From Smittia aterrima (taxonomy: Eukaryota; Arthropoda; Insecta; Diptera; Chironomidae), in assembly GCA_033063855.1 (NCBI GenBank), contig CP093829.1, positions 23,157,537 to 23,221,536 of the forward strand: a stretch of 64,000 bases of DNA, read 5' to 3'. How positions within the stretch are numbered: the stretch's first letter is position 1; each line of letters opens with the position of its first letter. The notes below the pieces were generated by a model that did not search any database, was not told the DNA's origin, and worked only from the letters and a program-made list of their open reading frames with translations. Below are positions 13,801 through 27,500 of the stretch, in pieces. Made by a program: the position numbers and the translations under genes.

Positions 13801-16800
13801 TTAGAGATTCATCTCGCCATGTACAGCAAACTTTCCACGTCTAATCGCCAATCGGATGTCGAGAGTCATAAATTCACGCTGCAACAAAGTTCCTTTTTGA
13901 CAAATTGCACTTTGCCTTAATAATCATCCATTGATTCGAGTTACAATGTGCGATTCAAGTCTATGTGACTAGAACAAATTAATCAAATTTGCTTCGCGGA
14001 TTATCCCGCCATGCGCGAGTGCGATCATAATGGGAAGAGGATGAAGCGGGGAAAATTGAATTCATCATATCCATAAACAGTTACAGCGATCATTTGAATC
14101 TGCGAGTCCCAGTCGAGAGGCTTCTCCACTCTCAAGCGATTTATTGTTATCATTTTTCTTTCGCGATTCAATGTGCTGAACATTTTCGAAACGTTTTGCA
14201 ATTCCTTTTGACTCGTCAGTGTACGAACGCAACCCAAAGATGGATTCAATCGCCTTAAAGAGTCAACGCAAAAATTGCAAAATATTTCGCGGAAACCGAT
14301 AACAAGACTCGCGGACGACGAATCGATTTGGAATTGAATTATTTTTCTCGGAGAATGGAACTTTGTATTTTTTTTTCGTGTCTCCTACTTTGATGGACTT
14401 TTTTACTTTTTTTTTTGCTTCGCGAACGAACTTGCAATTGAATCGTTCTTCGACGCTCCATAACGAGCGACGTCCGCTCTCTCTCCCATCTCGGTCCAAA
14501 CTCCGGCACTGACTGATTGGAAGATGATGTGTATCATTACATATCTCGCAATTATTATTTACTGTGCCATCGTCGATTTGGGATGAAAATGGGATGTAAA
14601 ACTTCAGCGAGAAATCGTTTTTGCAGCTCGTCGTTCCTTCGCAAAAACACAATTGCATTTCATGCGTCGACCGTTTTACGATGCGATTTTTATACTTTTC
14701 AGAAAGTTCTTTCTCTCGGCCGTCTTCCGCTGGCATGCAATACTGATTTGTGCATTTAAAAACAATTATAATTGTTATTGAGATCTGAGGCGCGCGGAGA
14801 AGAGTCTTATGGGAGGTTTTCATGACTTTAAATGAGCAGAGAGTTCAACATCCGCAATGGAAATGAAATGGACAGAAAGGAAATTTAATTAAACATTTTT
14901 TTTTTGATGCTTCATTCGTTCTGAGCCCTCTCATATCGAACGAAAAAAAAAATTCTTCTGATTGACATTAAAAGAAGAGGAAAAGTCACATGTGAACAAC
15001 ACAACAAAGTCGCAGCGAAGGCCTAGGAATAAATACATAAATTAGAATAAATTTCTGTGTCCGAAACAGATGAAATGAAATATCCATCAACTCTCTGCTG
15101 GGTTTTCGCTTAAAGATCACATTTATGGGCGATTTGATAAGAGCGAAAAGAAAAATAAAATCGAAGGAATGATGAAGAAGAAAAAAAAAGTTAATGAATT
15201 TTTTGTCCGATGAATTAATTGGGCGTTTATGGTCGATGATGTCATTTTGTTATTGTTAAGTTGTAAATATTTCGTTTCTCGAGGGCGAAGAATCACAAGC
15301 GAAACGCGCTACGGCAATTATCGATGACTGACGTCATTGCTAAACAATTCCCTCCCCGATCGTTTCTAAATGAATGAAGCAGCAGCAGCAGCGAGAGGCA
15401 AAAGAGGAGAGAAGGAAAAACATTTTAAGATATGCGAGAACAACAATTAAGGAAAATTGTTGAAGAAATCGTTCAATGAAATCGTTCATTAATAATTACA
15501 CATGGAGAGAGAGGAGAAGCGACTCGAGGAGACACAAAAGCGATAAGCAAACTTAAACAGCAATTGACAAATGTACAAAATGTTTTATAGTAAAGCTCTC
15601 TCTCTTCCCTTCTCGCTCACTTGGATCCCAAAGGAATTTATGTTTGCGACAGATTTTTTCCTCCATCCGATGCTTTTTTTGCTTCTGCTTTTATTACACA
15701 TGTTGCAGGGCGAGTCGTGCGGCGAATGCTTAAAACGCTTATTTTTCATCTCCCTCTCACCTCATTATTCTAAATTCTTTCGCGACATTTTAGAATAAAA
15801 CGTGAAGCTTTGCTGCAGTTGCAATTGGAATTTTTAATTAAACGTCGAAGCTCTCGAGTGACATGCTCGCGAATCTCACCCCGAAATCAGAAATGTTTGC
15901 CGTTCATTGATACATTTCTTCACTTTGCCCACTTGAAGCTTTGAATATTAATTACTCGCATCTGCAGATGCTTTGCTCTCGACAATCAGAAATGCTGCTC
16001 ACATCCACAGAGCAATTATGAATTCTTTTTCGGGATGAAATATTTATGCAATTTGCTTTCATTAACGTTCGACACAAACATTTCAAAACGGTAGCTGGTG
16101 ACTGAATGCAGTTAGAATTGCTGCGGTTATGGCTCTTAGAGCAAAGCTAAATGAGTTTGTTATGTGATAGAATGCGAAGAGTTTTGATGAAACATTTTGA
16201 GCGAAGCAAAGCGCAAAAATAAAAAATGAAATCATCGGACGAAGGAAGATATTGATGATCATCTGTCTTAATTGCATCGCCTGCCGTAAATGGAAATTTC
16301 TTTCGCGTCTGCAGAACGAGTCAATAAAGCATTTCGAAGTGCATTATGCAAAAGGAAGGGAAAATGATAAATCGGCAATCGCTATTTGATTGATTCGATT
16401 TCGATCACTTTCCGTTGCCTGTTAAAGATTTCGCACGTTAAAAGGGAACAATCGAGTTATTTGTTATGCAAAAGAAGATCGTTTTAATGGAGTAAAGTGC
16501 ATCGTATTTTATAAAATCCACCCGTGAACGAACCGAACGAAGAACTTCTTTCTCTCCATGCGCATCGCATCGAAGAAAAGTGGGAAAAGATCGCGAGGAG
16601 ATTTAATGGAAATATCGATTTTATAAAAATAAAAACTTATAAATCAATGTCTTGAGTCGCAGTACGATCAGACTTTCCAGCATTTTGGTGCGATGTGCAG
16701 TTTGAAAAGCTGTTGCCTGAGTGCTGCCCGTTACCAAGAGTGAAGTCGAAACTTCATTGTGTTTACTTTTGAAAGCGTTTCTTCATATTCTCTCTCACTC

Positions 16801-17680
16801 ACTCGCAAGCGCGTTTAACGCCGCCCGCTTTTTTTAGGGCTGCCAACAAAAGAAGTAAAGTGCAATAAATTTCTTATATTACTTCGGACACCTCTTCATT
16901 ATGCGCCGCTGATGGAGCTCTCTTTTATTACTTTTAAGTGCTGTTTGGTCTGGAAAATCTTCGCATCGGTTCCGAGCCTGCGATAAGCTGTGAAAAATGC
17001 TTAAATTGCATGTAAGCCCTGAATCAACATTGTTGTAAATGCTCTTCTAATTTATCATAATTTTCGAGCTCCAATTCATGGATCCGTCGCTTCGGGGCTT
17101 CTAAAAATCGCAGATTACTCTCTCGCGTTGCAATTTCTCTTCCTTTCCTTTCGATATGGATTTTACATCCGTGAAATACATTTTATCGCTTCAATGGAAC
17201 TTTCTTACGATTTCTTCCCTTGGCGTCCTTTCTCGATTGCGCAATGAGAAATAAAGTCGAAAGAGAAGAAGAAATTTAATTCGAGCAGAGTTCTCCCAGT
17301 TGGAAACTTAATTTCAATCCTCGACAAAGACATTTGTCGCCTTCTGTCTTGAACATTTCCCACTGGGAAGCAAGAAAATTTTGTGAAAGGATTTTCGTCT
17401 CTCTTCGCACGAAAGAAGCCCCATAATTTTTTATTTCGATAAACTTCTTCGCCTCTCATGCTCCAATTTGACATATTTTTATCGTCTGTTAATTCGTTTT
17501 CGGGCTATCACATTTTCGGAGCCGACCTGACAGGCGTTTCATGTTTCTTTCGACGGGTAGAAAGTGTTTCGCTGAATTTATTTCTCTTTTTTGGTTTTTT
17601 TTTGTTTCACTCGTCGGAATCCGACGATTCATTAAATCATAATAATTTAAATGTCAGTGCAGAAAGAAAATTTGACTCAC

Positions 17681-18741
17681 CTCTGTCCATTTAAGTCACT
17701 GCTCACCAGCTCTGAGACGACGTAGACAGTCGAGCCATCAGGTTGAATTTGCGGCGTGTACTGAAGGTTTCCTTGAACGATCACTTGCGTCCCGTTCAGA
17801 CATTCGCCACTCGAATAAAGCTCCTCCATTCCCTTCGGTTCATGGTCGACTGGAGAATCGGGATTTGAATTGCCAGATGTTGTGTAAATGACGGTCTTGT
17901 TACCATCCTCGTAAATTAAATCTATTTGCTTTTGAACGTCTGGATTGAGATTGTCGTATGGCTGTGGATGGCTCTTGATGACACCGCCGTTTGTCTCTTG
18001 CGATTGCGTCGTATAAATGATTTGCTTGGGATCATCGCCTTTTGTGGACAGTGAACCAAGGGTGGCATTAAACATCTCGCCATTCATCTTCCCGTGATCC
18101 ATCGCGCCTGTGTTTACGATGCGTGTTAAAATGTGCTCGCCATTCTCATTGCGAGTGATGATATGATGTTCACCGTTGATGATGTCACGGCTGATAATTT
18201 GTTGATTCTCGCCAACCAATTTAGAAACAAGTTGATTGCTCTCGATCAGTCGATAGAGTGAGTCATCACCAGCACTGATTTTAGTGAGAATTTGCTGCTC
18301 ACCACCTCGTCCATCGGAGATCGTTTGCACTAGCCGTCCTTCAACTAAATGATCGTTGACGATTCTCTGCAACATCACTCCATTCTCTTGCATTAGCTCA
18401 TACTGATCGTTATTGTTCTTCAGTCCATTATCCATCGATAAATCGGACGGATGTTGATTGATCACCACTTGATGCATTTGTTGCGGAGATAATTGCTGGT
18501 GGAGTTCAGGCGATGCTGATGACGCTGCCGATTCATCAATCTTCGACGCGTTGCTGTACACGTAGACCGTGTTTGTGTTCTTATCGTAGATCTTCGTTTC
18601 GTTTGCGAAATCTTTATGTAAATCCAAGACATTCACGACGTTCGTCATTTGTGCGAGTTCAGGTGGACTACCGGGCCCTGGCTTCTGAATGATTCCCTCG
18701 CTCAAGTGGATTTGATGATTTTCAGGCGATGCCGCCGACAT
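17681..18741 (-). CDS. grh: Grainyhead transcription factor, N-terminal coding exon (partial gene)
   Basis: Grainyhead is a CP2-family transcription factor controlling epithelial differentiation, cuticle repair and neural stem cells in insects. This exon encodes the first 353 residues plus a split codon, and it belongs to the activation/regulatory N-terminus, not the DNA-binding domain. I recognise blocks shared with Drosophila Grh: an ELA-MTNV-NVLDLH segment near residue 30, a block reading QQIISRDIINGEHHI then EHILTRIV near residues 180-210, IDLIYEDGNKTVIYTT near 275-290, and a VYVVSEL segment near the end. The ATG at 18,741-18,739 opens the frame. The exon ends in LNGQ followed by a consensus donor (AGAG|GTGAGT), matching the LNGQ position in Drosophila. 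Downstream exons, including the CP2 domain, must lie left of the window. Any untranslated first exons are not identified. Confidence 0.88.
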
Positions 18742-20450
18742 TTTCTTCTCGCGCGCAATTTTAATGTTAATTGAAAGAAAAATCTTTCGCTCAATGTCTT
18801 CAATGTTATCAAAGAGTTCAACGTTGATTGGAGTTTATAAAGTTTCAAATAGCCATCGAATGTTTTCACTTCAAAAATCGCGCACAACTTTATTTACTAT
18901 CATGTCCACAGTTATATTTTATCGCTTCACTTTATCTTCGCGCGCGCTTTAGAAATCTCCTCGCTTTTCCTTCTCGCGTATCTTCAATTGGCTATTTCTA
19001 AGCAATTTCACCGCTCCGAACAAAAAAAAATCTTTTTTTCAATTGCGAAATGTTTAATATCATTAACTGTACTACTTCTCTCTCTTCACGGAGATATATT
19101 TTGAAATTTATATTTTGTTTGTTGTTGCAACCATGAATGCGATCGAACCGTCGATGAGAATGTTTATGTTCACGTTTCTTTCTCAATAAACTTCTTACTT
19201 TTTTTTTTTCATAAAAATCAAGGAGAACAGTTAGACGAACTGACTTTATATTATTTTTTTTTTGTCGTTTTAAATCTCTTAATTTATTTCTATATTTGCA
19301 CTTAATTTGTCTATGGCCACACTTGGAATATTTCACTTGAAGTTTTTCTTTTTTCTTTGTTGCTTCACGTTTATGGCACGATCGGGCAATACGAAATCCA
19401 CGGTGCTTGATTATTTATTAGTTTTATGACTACAATTATATTCCACAAAGCTTTGCACTGTCATAAGCACACATTTTTAAAATTGTCTGTTTTTTTTATC
19501 TCGTTTATGATGAAACTACACACGATGTTGCTCGACTGTGTTGTCGAGTGCTGGCGTTTGCAACGACCTAGGCCAATTATCGGTGAGTGCTGCGACTGTA
19601 TGCCGAAACTACAATGAAACAAAAAAGAATTTTTAACGAACATGGAAATGGATTGGGAGTTGTTGAGTGGCTGAGCAGAAAAAAGTGAAAGGCAGAATTG
19701 TTTTACAACCCGAAAAAAAAATGCATTAAAGTGCATTTGTGTCGAAAGAAATTCATAGTCAAAGTATCGTTAGCTTGCTTTGAGTTTCCTGTGCACAAAT
19801 AACTGTAATTAAACTTCTTGTGTGTGTTTTCGATCTAATTGCACACACGCCAGCTTCTCTGCTTCCTCGAAAATGTTTTCGCGTTCTGCTGGAGAGCTTT
19901 GCGCTCAACGCGAACAAGAATGTTTCAGTTGAACTCAATTCCAAGATTAACATCCACACAAACGTCTCTTAATCCACTTTGCCCGTGAAACATGCAACGA
20001 GGAGAACCGAACGAGAGAGAGAGATGGAAAGAGAAATCAGCATGCGGGTCAAGATGCATTTAAAAACGCATGGCTAATGATCTTAAATGCCATCGAAGCG
20101 AGAGGAGCTTTTAAGCTGACGGGCACGAAGCGAACTAGCGCAGTTAATGAAACAGATCTTCACATTTCTCAAAGTCTCAATCTCTCGTGCGCGATTCGGA
20201 GTCGAAGAATTTCCCACCCACAGCAAATTGCAATTTTGAATATTAATTGTTTCAGCATTCTGCTTGTGCATTAATAATTCGTCGACGAAAATTGTTTTTC
20301 CCTCTCACTCTCCATCTCGTTACTGCCGCTCGTTGCACAATTCTCCGCTTTTTAATAATTTTTCATCGAATTGATTCGCTCTCTCTCGCTCCCTTTCGCG
20401 CACTCGATGGAGTCTGATGACTGTTAATTTTCCTTCCATAACAGGCAAGC

Positions 20451-20466
20451 AACGACGACGACGACA
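20451..20466. repeat. ACG trinucleotide microsatellite
   Basis: Five ACG units in the region upstream of grh. Confidence 0.75.
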
Positions 20467-23400
20467 AATGAAAAATGGCTTCCCCAATGCATTTTTCTTT
20501 TATAGAATCAATTGCTTTGCTGCCCGATGCTTGCGCCTAAGCTCAGCCAGACTTTAATTGAATGAAACTTTATGCAAATGAGGCGAGCATAATTTTTAAT
20601 TTTCTTTCTCCTCATTGAGTGATAGCGACTTTCATGCTTGGAATTTCCAACGGTTAACGACGTTCAATCACTTTCAAGGCCGGACAATTGCAAAAGTTCT
20701 CTTCGAAGAAAGTTATTTCTCTGTCTCTCAGATCATCGTCAGTGGAAGATATTTTTAAGTTTCCGTGGCAACATTCCTGTCACCTCGTTGTTTGACTCTT
20801 AACACAGCGGAGACAATAAAGTTTTATGCCTTTTAATTGTGTTATCGTTAAAAAGTTTTCTTTTCGTGCTCAAGGAATTTTCACGATTGCAACGAAGTAG
20901 AGACACACAAAGCAGCAAATTTAGAAAGTTAGTCTCTCAATGTGTGGCATTAAAAGAAGCTTAACAGAAATTATTTCCCTCTTATTGCATTGCTCACATC
21001 CATCAAACGACATTGTCATAAATTTTGCACATCGTAGGCTTGCGAATGGTAGAAGAAAAAGGAGAAGAAGAAGAAAGCAGCTTAAGCCATTAACCTCCGG
21101 CCGAGGGAAATTCAATTTCCTTTCCTTCCTAACAGTCGACGAAATCATCTCACGTTTAACTATTTCTTCAGCTTCTCGTCGACATTGAAGAAGGCAGAAA
21201 ATCAATTTGTTTGATCGTACTAATCGCTCGGCTGCTGCTTGCAAATGAAATATTGCCGAGCGATTTTTCGTCCGACGAACGACGTCAGGTTGAAATAAGC
21301 GAAGCAATTATCTTCTATTAGTTTTGTTGCTTCAACTGTGATCGGCAGCAGTTAGCTACACAGCATATGGATCTTATTAAATGAAGAGCTATTGCATCTG
21401 TTGATGAGCTTCATTAGAGAATTAATTACAAGCTCTCATTAGAACGAATGTTGATTCCTCAGACTTTGCACGAGTTCAAATCAAGAAATCAAATTAAAAT
21501 TTGTTGTTTTTTCGGTGTAACGATGCGAAACTCGCGAAGCAATAAAAATGATTTTGTGAGCTCATCGGAGCAGCTCAATGTCAAAAGCCAACGACAAAAG
21601 ACACTTTTTTCTGCGAATTATTCTGTTCCTTATTAAAAACCGCAGCATCGAGAAACCGGATATGTGCATGTGTTTACAAGTTTGAATGTCAAGAAGAGAG
21701 TCCTTCTCTCCGGCGTAAACAAAACAACATCTTTGACAACAATCAACAAAAATATTTAGCTGAGAAAAACTTGAAATTCTCGTTTTCTCGCATTTTGATG
21801 AAATCGAAACCGAAAACGTCGAAGTAAAAATAATATCCGAAAAGTCTGGCGATTTATGGTTTTGGCTGATCGCGAGAATCAATTGAACTCGAGAACATAA
21901 AAATGCAGACAATAAAACTTCTCGTTCTTCACGCTGTTGAGAGTGTAAAAACTAAAACCGTCTCGAGAATCGCCGAAATAAACGAAACACAAAACAAAAA
22001 CTGGATTATTTGTAAACGAAGCTTCTTCTCAATCCTCCCGTCACGTTTCATGAAGCAGAAGAAACAAAAATAATTGAATAAGAAATTAGCGTTCCAAGTT
22101 GGCCACTCACTCCTTTTGTCTGCGGTTTAATCGTAAGCGCCAGGCCGATCAAAGCGCCAGACACTTGCCGATCCCAGAGCTAGAAAAACTCGTGAAACTT
22201 GAAATCGAAAAGTTTATTTATCATTTTACTCTGTTCAGTTCAGGTTTCAGCCGAAAATAAAAAAGAAGTTTAATATTCTGGTGTCGATGAGATTATTTGA
22301 AAAACGAAAGTGCTCATACCAGAATCTCCGGCTTATTATGGCCACGACGAGCTTTCAGGTTTGATCCACGTTGCTGTTTTTTTTTGTTTTCGGGTTTTGT
22401 TAGTGTTCTGTGCACAACAAAGCCGAGACTCTCTTCAATGGATCAGATGGAGAATCAATCTGTTTCTTTCAACACGTTTTTCTCGTCACCAGAGCGCGTG
22501 CACGATTTTTGCTTCCAGTTTTACTGGTTTCGGCACTGGCACGGCATTTGCTCTTGATCTAGTGTAGTTTCCCCGAGATGCCGATGATGACGATGGGCGA
22601 GAGAGTTTACGTTACAAGCACGTGAATCAGAGACTGGTCCTATGTCTCAATATAGACATTCACTCAGACGCGACGACAAGTGCACACAATCAAATCTCGT
22701 TTGACAGGAATAATCACTCGATTCGCATTCTAATCATGATCACGCGTTATGATTGATTTATTGATAACGAAGTTATCTTTGAGCTTTCAAAAAATATGAA
22801 AAGCTCAAGAAACAAAGCTTTTAAACTTGAGAATTATTAATTAATCAACGACATTCGCTCAACCTTAAATTTATTTAAAAATAGATTTTTTTTTTCTCTC
22901 TCTCAATGCACAGCAAGGTCCCGTGGATTTAATTAGATAGAAGAGAAATCGTCAGGTGTTGTTTCGATCAGAAATTAACTTTGAAAACTTAAGAAGATTC
23001 TGGCTGCCATCACGAAATGAAATGGATGAAAAAAAATTAATTCCCAAATAATGAATGTAAATTTATATGATTATGGATATTTTTTTTTCATCCGAGCTCT
23101 GCTGTCTCCTTTGGAATATATCGGAATATCTAATGTCGCGCATTCGGAGAGAAACAGTGGAGATTAAATCGCATGGAACCATTATTAATTCTACAGCTTC
23201 ACCAACATCTAAGCGACAAATTTATGGCTTCAATTAAAGCTCTTAAAGACGCAACAGCGTCTTAGAATCTTAATGGAATTTTCAGTGAGCTCTCGAGTGA
23301 CGTTGTCTTTCACTTATCGAAACAAATGAGCTTTTGACTTTCGGGTTGAAGAGTAAGTTTCGTCTTTTACATCGAGAAGTTACAAGACACCACAAAAACT

Positions 23401-24510
23401 CTTGTGACGCTTCACAAGAATAATCCCCAAATATGTTATTGGGTTAAGAAAATGTTTTTAAGAAGATTGTGTCCGTCGAGAGACCTTTACAGCATCGGAG
23501 CGAGTGTACGACAGAGAAAGAAATAAATATTTAAATATATAGATATTTGAAAGACCCGCGACACACAAAACCCCGAAACGAAACGAAGGAGATCTCATCG
23601 GAATAACAACAAGACATAAAACTTTGAACAGAGGAAAAGAATCAAAAAAGAGAGACGTCTAAAATAACATTAAATTATTTATGCCCATAAAACGACCATA
23701 AACATAAATTAGTCGAAATAAATTTTCGATTTCTCGTGCTCGCTGATCGCGAGACTCCTTCAGCTCCGTTGTCAAGCTAATGTTGTTAGAGAGAGAATCT
23801 TAAGATTCTTTCTTATTTTCCCATCGACGACAATGTTCATTTGTTTAAAAAAAGATTAAATATTTGACTTTCGAGCTTGTTGTTCGTTTCTTACTTCTCT
23901 CACTTAGTTCATCGCATCTACCGCGCGAAAAAAAAAATGTTTGTTTTATTGTTAAAAAAAAGCGTATTGAAGGAGAGAGGGAGAGACGCTAAGCATCCAA
24001 ATGATTTATTTAGTGTCGGCTGACTAAATTCTTCTTTCCTTTCTCTCCTCATTTATCACATACGGACACGGCCGATTCGGATTGGGATGCAAAGAGCAAC
24101 GAGTTCATTCTCGATGTTCATCTCAACGACCTTTGTGATCAATCTCAGTGCAATCAACCGATATTAAGAAGTTAATTGACTTTTTGAGTTCATTTTTTCG
24201 ATGGATTTCTTTTCGTTTGAGTTGTGGGACGATCGAGTTGTGTAACGTGATGTGGATAATTTATTGGATTTCTCTCTCAACTCACTGACGATTCCCAAAT
24301 CGCCGTTTCTCGTAAACGCTGTTTATTCTTTCTCCGAAAATAAAGCGTTTTACAGATCATCATGACCGATGATTATTAAACGGTCCGAGGCTCATTAAAG
24401 TGACTCGCATGCGAATCCAACAGAAAAGCGGCAGTGGCCCTTCAATTCTCTTGTCAGTTCTTTCAAGCTTCACTGCTGCGGCAACTCGGACATAAAAATC
24501 TTTATTTAGA

Positions 24511-24528
24511 GCAAGCAAGCAAGCAAGA
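24511..24528. repeat. GCAA/CAAG tetranucleotide microsatellite
   Basis: Four tandem CAAG-type units in the region upstream of grh; the same motif occurs as a shorter pair near 7,843. Confidence 0.75.
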
Positions 24529-27500
24529 GAGTTACCGTAATGTCTTTGGATGACTTCAGTGACGTAAGTGAATGATATTCGAAAAATCCAATGAGTTGCG
24601 TCGAGTTTTTCGCATTTCCAACAAACAAAAGTCCCAACACGAGTCGTTGATTATCTGAATAAATTTATTTTATTATAATGAAAAAAAAAAGTTTTATGGT
24701 CGCCGAAGAGAGACCCCGATGATCATCACCACGAAATGTTTTAAAATGCTAATCGTTTGCGTCATGATTAGACGCTGACGCCGAGTCTGAAGAAATGCAG
24801 GAGATGGACGAAGATTTTTCTTTTATGATTTGAGACCAATTAAGCACAACAAAGTTTCGAGCAATAAACGAAGGGAAGTCGATGAGATAAATATTGATCG
24901 ATGACGATGCATCGAGAAGCTTCGCTTTTGCGTGACATTTAAGACAATGTCAGCAATGTTCTTCGTGATCACAAAGCCTCTCAACACAAGCTCTTCGACT
25001 AAGACAGAACATCGCAGCGTGTAATTAAAAAATCAGAAAACGAATGCCCGAAAGAAGGAGACTGAGAGCGAGAGATGAAATTTGTTATTATCGTTCATTT
25101 ATTACTCTGCCCCAACCCGCACAAATGGCTTTTTTGATGATGACTTTTTATTTTGTCGAGTCTTCGACTGTGTTGGACAATAAAGCATCCAGAAAATATC
25201 TTCGATCCACGTACACATCGAGACGCAGCTAATGAAATATTTATGTGAATACACATGAAGCGGAGCTCCGACATTGCTCAGCCTGAAAGAGACGGACTGA
25301 TGGGAAGCCATGAGAAGAGAAACGGAAGATGCTCAAGCTCCCATCTGAAAGCTCAAATATTGAATAACGAATTTTGAGAAACAGAATCAAACACAGCCAC
25401 AGAAAAAAAAAGTTGTAGAAATAATAGAAAAGTCAAAATATTTTTTAAAAACAATAAATTAAAACCTTGCGAATGAAATAAAAGTTTACGAAAGTTTCTC
25501 GAAAGACTTCAACAGGCGAATTGATGAGAAACCTCGAGACAATCCCTTAATTGATTCCTCTAATCCATTCGACAGAAACAAATTTTTCTTAAACTCTCGA
25601 AACAAACAAACGAAGAAGAAATCTTTCTGAAGCGACTTACTGTCGATACGTTGGCATCGCAACTAAATCCATTTCACCCGGTGACATTTGATTCTGTTGT
25701 TGTTCTGTTCTCCCCCAACAAGAAGATGATGAGAATATCAAAAAACAACCTGAAGCTCGTCTAACAAGTTTTTTTTTCGGATAAAATCCGGTTTTCACTT
25801 AAACTCACGTGGTGATTTTTTTTTTCGGTTCTATTATTGTTTATTACAAAATTGTGCATGTGCGATATGCGGGAAAGCACGTTGCGGCTCTCGCTTAAAT
25901 AAAAACGTGCGGGGAATTCAGAGCATGAAGCTGTGTGTCAACTAAAGGCCGTTCCGTGATCAAACTTTGCATATTGTCACCTGACATTGCTTAGATCACT
26001 TCCACCATTCAAATGTCGATTCAATGCTTTTATTCTTTGAACATTGTCGCCACTAGAAGCCTAGATTTAAATATCTTTCGCGAAATGCCAAAGACACAAT
26101 GCTCAGAAAGTTTTTACTGCTACTTTTCCTCCTCTCGCTGAACAATGAAGCGAAAACATGCACCGAAATGGCTTTTAGATTGCATCATTATGAAGCTTTA
26201 ATACGTGATAAAGAAAGCCTACAAATGCCTTTCGCTGGAATGTTCCGAGGCTCACAGCCCGTGGGCCAAATCCAAGAACAAGCGACTAAGCGACATAAGA
26301 GAGAATTGAAAAGGAAATTCAAGAAGTTATTTTTCAATTGCATCAGCAACGCCGCCGCGTGCATACAGATTGAATGGAGTTCTATTTCTGTTGCTTCAAG
26401 GCGCGCAAAAAAAAACTCTTCGCTAACAATAGCGAAGTAATGCCTATTTACAGAATCAATTTACGTGCAATATAAAATCTGTGACAGTCGCTCCAAGGCA
26501 TAAATGGAGTCCTAATGAATAAAACACATAATGTAATTCACTAGAATTTGCCACACACTTCCAAAAGCGATTCGCCGGCTGGAACGTCTTCATACTCTCT
26601 TACGTGTGGTTTGTCCACGTCTCCTAACGCAAAATGTGATCTCTCTCGGATCATAATTAAGTTGAGAAAAGTGTAAAACTTAATCACTTCAAGCCAATGC
26701 CAGCCACTAAGCAGCTTAATTGACCAAAGTATTTAGTGACACAAGCTACAGTCGACTAATTAAAACACACACCCAAAAAAAAAACTTAATAGAGGAAAAG
26801 TTAATACGTTGCTAATTAAGTGGTTCAGGTAATAGACGAGGACGGCGTGACTCACTGATGGGTCTCTCATTAACGTCAATTCACAAAATTGTGAGAATAA
26901 CATTTCCACCGAAAAGTGCAGCGAGACAAAAGTTTCTTGACGAAAGAATGAAAAATGTGAATTGCTTATGTCAACGTTTAAGAAATAATTTTCTTCTGAA
27001 CTCACGCTCATGACTAATCTTTCTCTTTTCTGTTTCTGTTCGTTTTGCAATTACTAATCGTATCAAATGTAAAACGTCTTGCAACATAAATTAGCAATTG
27101 GGATTTCGTTCCAGTTACGAAGCGTGAGTCAGGTCAGATGGCTCAAGAACCCGCTCACTGTACACTCTAACTAGTTTCCTTTTAATTTACCCCGTTTACA
27201 CATAAAACAGGTTCTTCATAATTTTTTTTTCTTCATTCATCAACTCAACAATAAACAAACACATGAAGCGGAAAAACATAAACAAAAAAATTTCACTTGC
27301 TCCTCGGATCGGCTTATTTTTAGCGAAATTCACGGAAAGTTGGCGAGACTTTGGTTTTTCTTCCGCGATGATTGAAGGCGAAGAACGATATAAGAAATCT
27401 GAAATGGACGCCGTGTTGAGTGTGGAGAAGAAATTTCGTTTTGCAGCGAATTTTCAAGCACACAACTTTAAAGGAGTTGCAGCCGCAGATTTCTCTTCCC

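Larger units (their letters stand above)
1..17680 (-). other. grh: Long grh intron (window enters it), no gene seen
   Basis: Non-coding sequence downstream (minus strand) of the grh N-terminal exon. It begins with a strong splice donor (GTGAGT on the minus strand, 17,680-17,675) and runs to the left edge, so this intron is at least 17 kb if no small exon was missed. I looked for the CP2/grainyhead DNA-binding domain and other known Grh segments among the open frames on the minus strand and saw none. The open frames present are short, lack family resemblance and look random. The stretch is AT-rich with short CT/GA, GAC and AGC repeats. In Drosophila the grh introns carry neural-stem-cell enhancers, so a regulatory role here is a family-based inference, not something the sequence proves. 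Confidence 0.7.

Noticed and set aside
14263..14823. A 186-codon open frame on the minus strand in the grh intron
   Set aside because: The longest frame in the desert, but with no recognisable domain, lysine/serine-rich random-looking composition, and it is not part of known Grh sequence.
17357..17369. TTCCCACTGGGAA, a paired Su(H)-like site near the grh exon
   Set aside because: Only one half matches the loose Su(H) consensus; sites this degenerate are frequent by chance.
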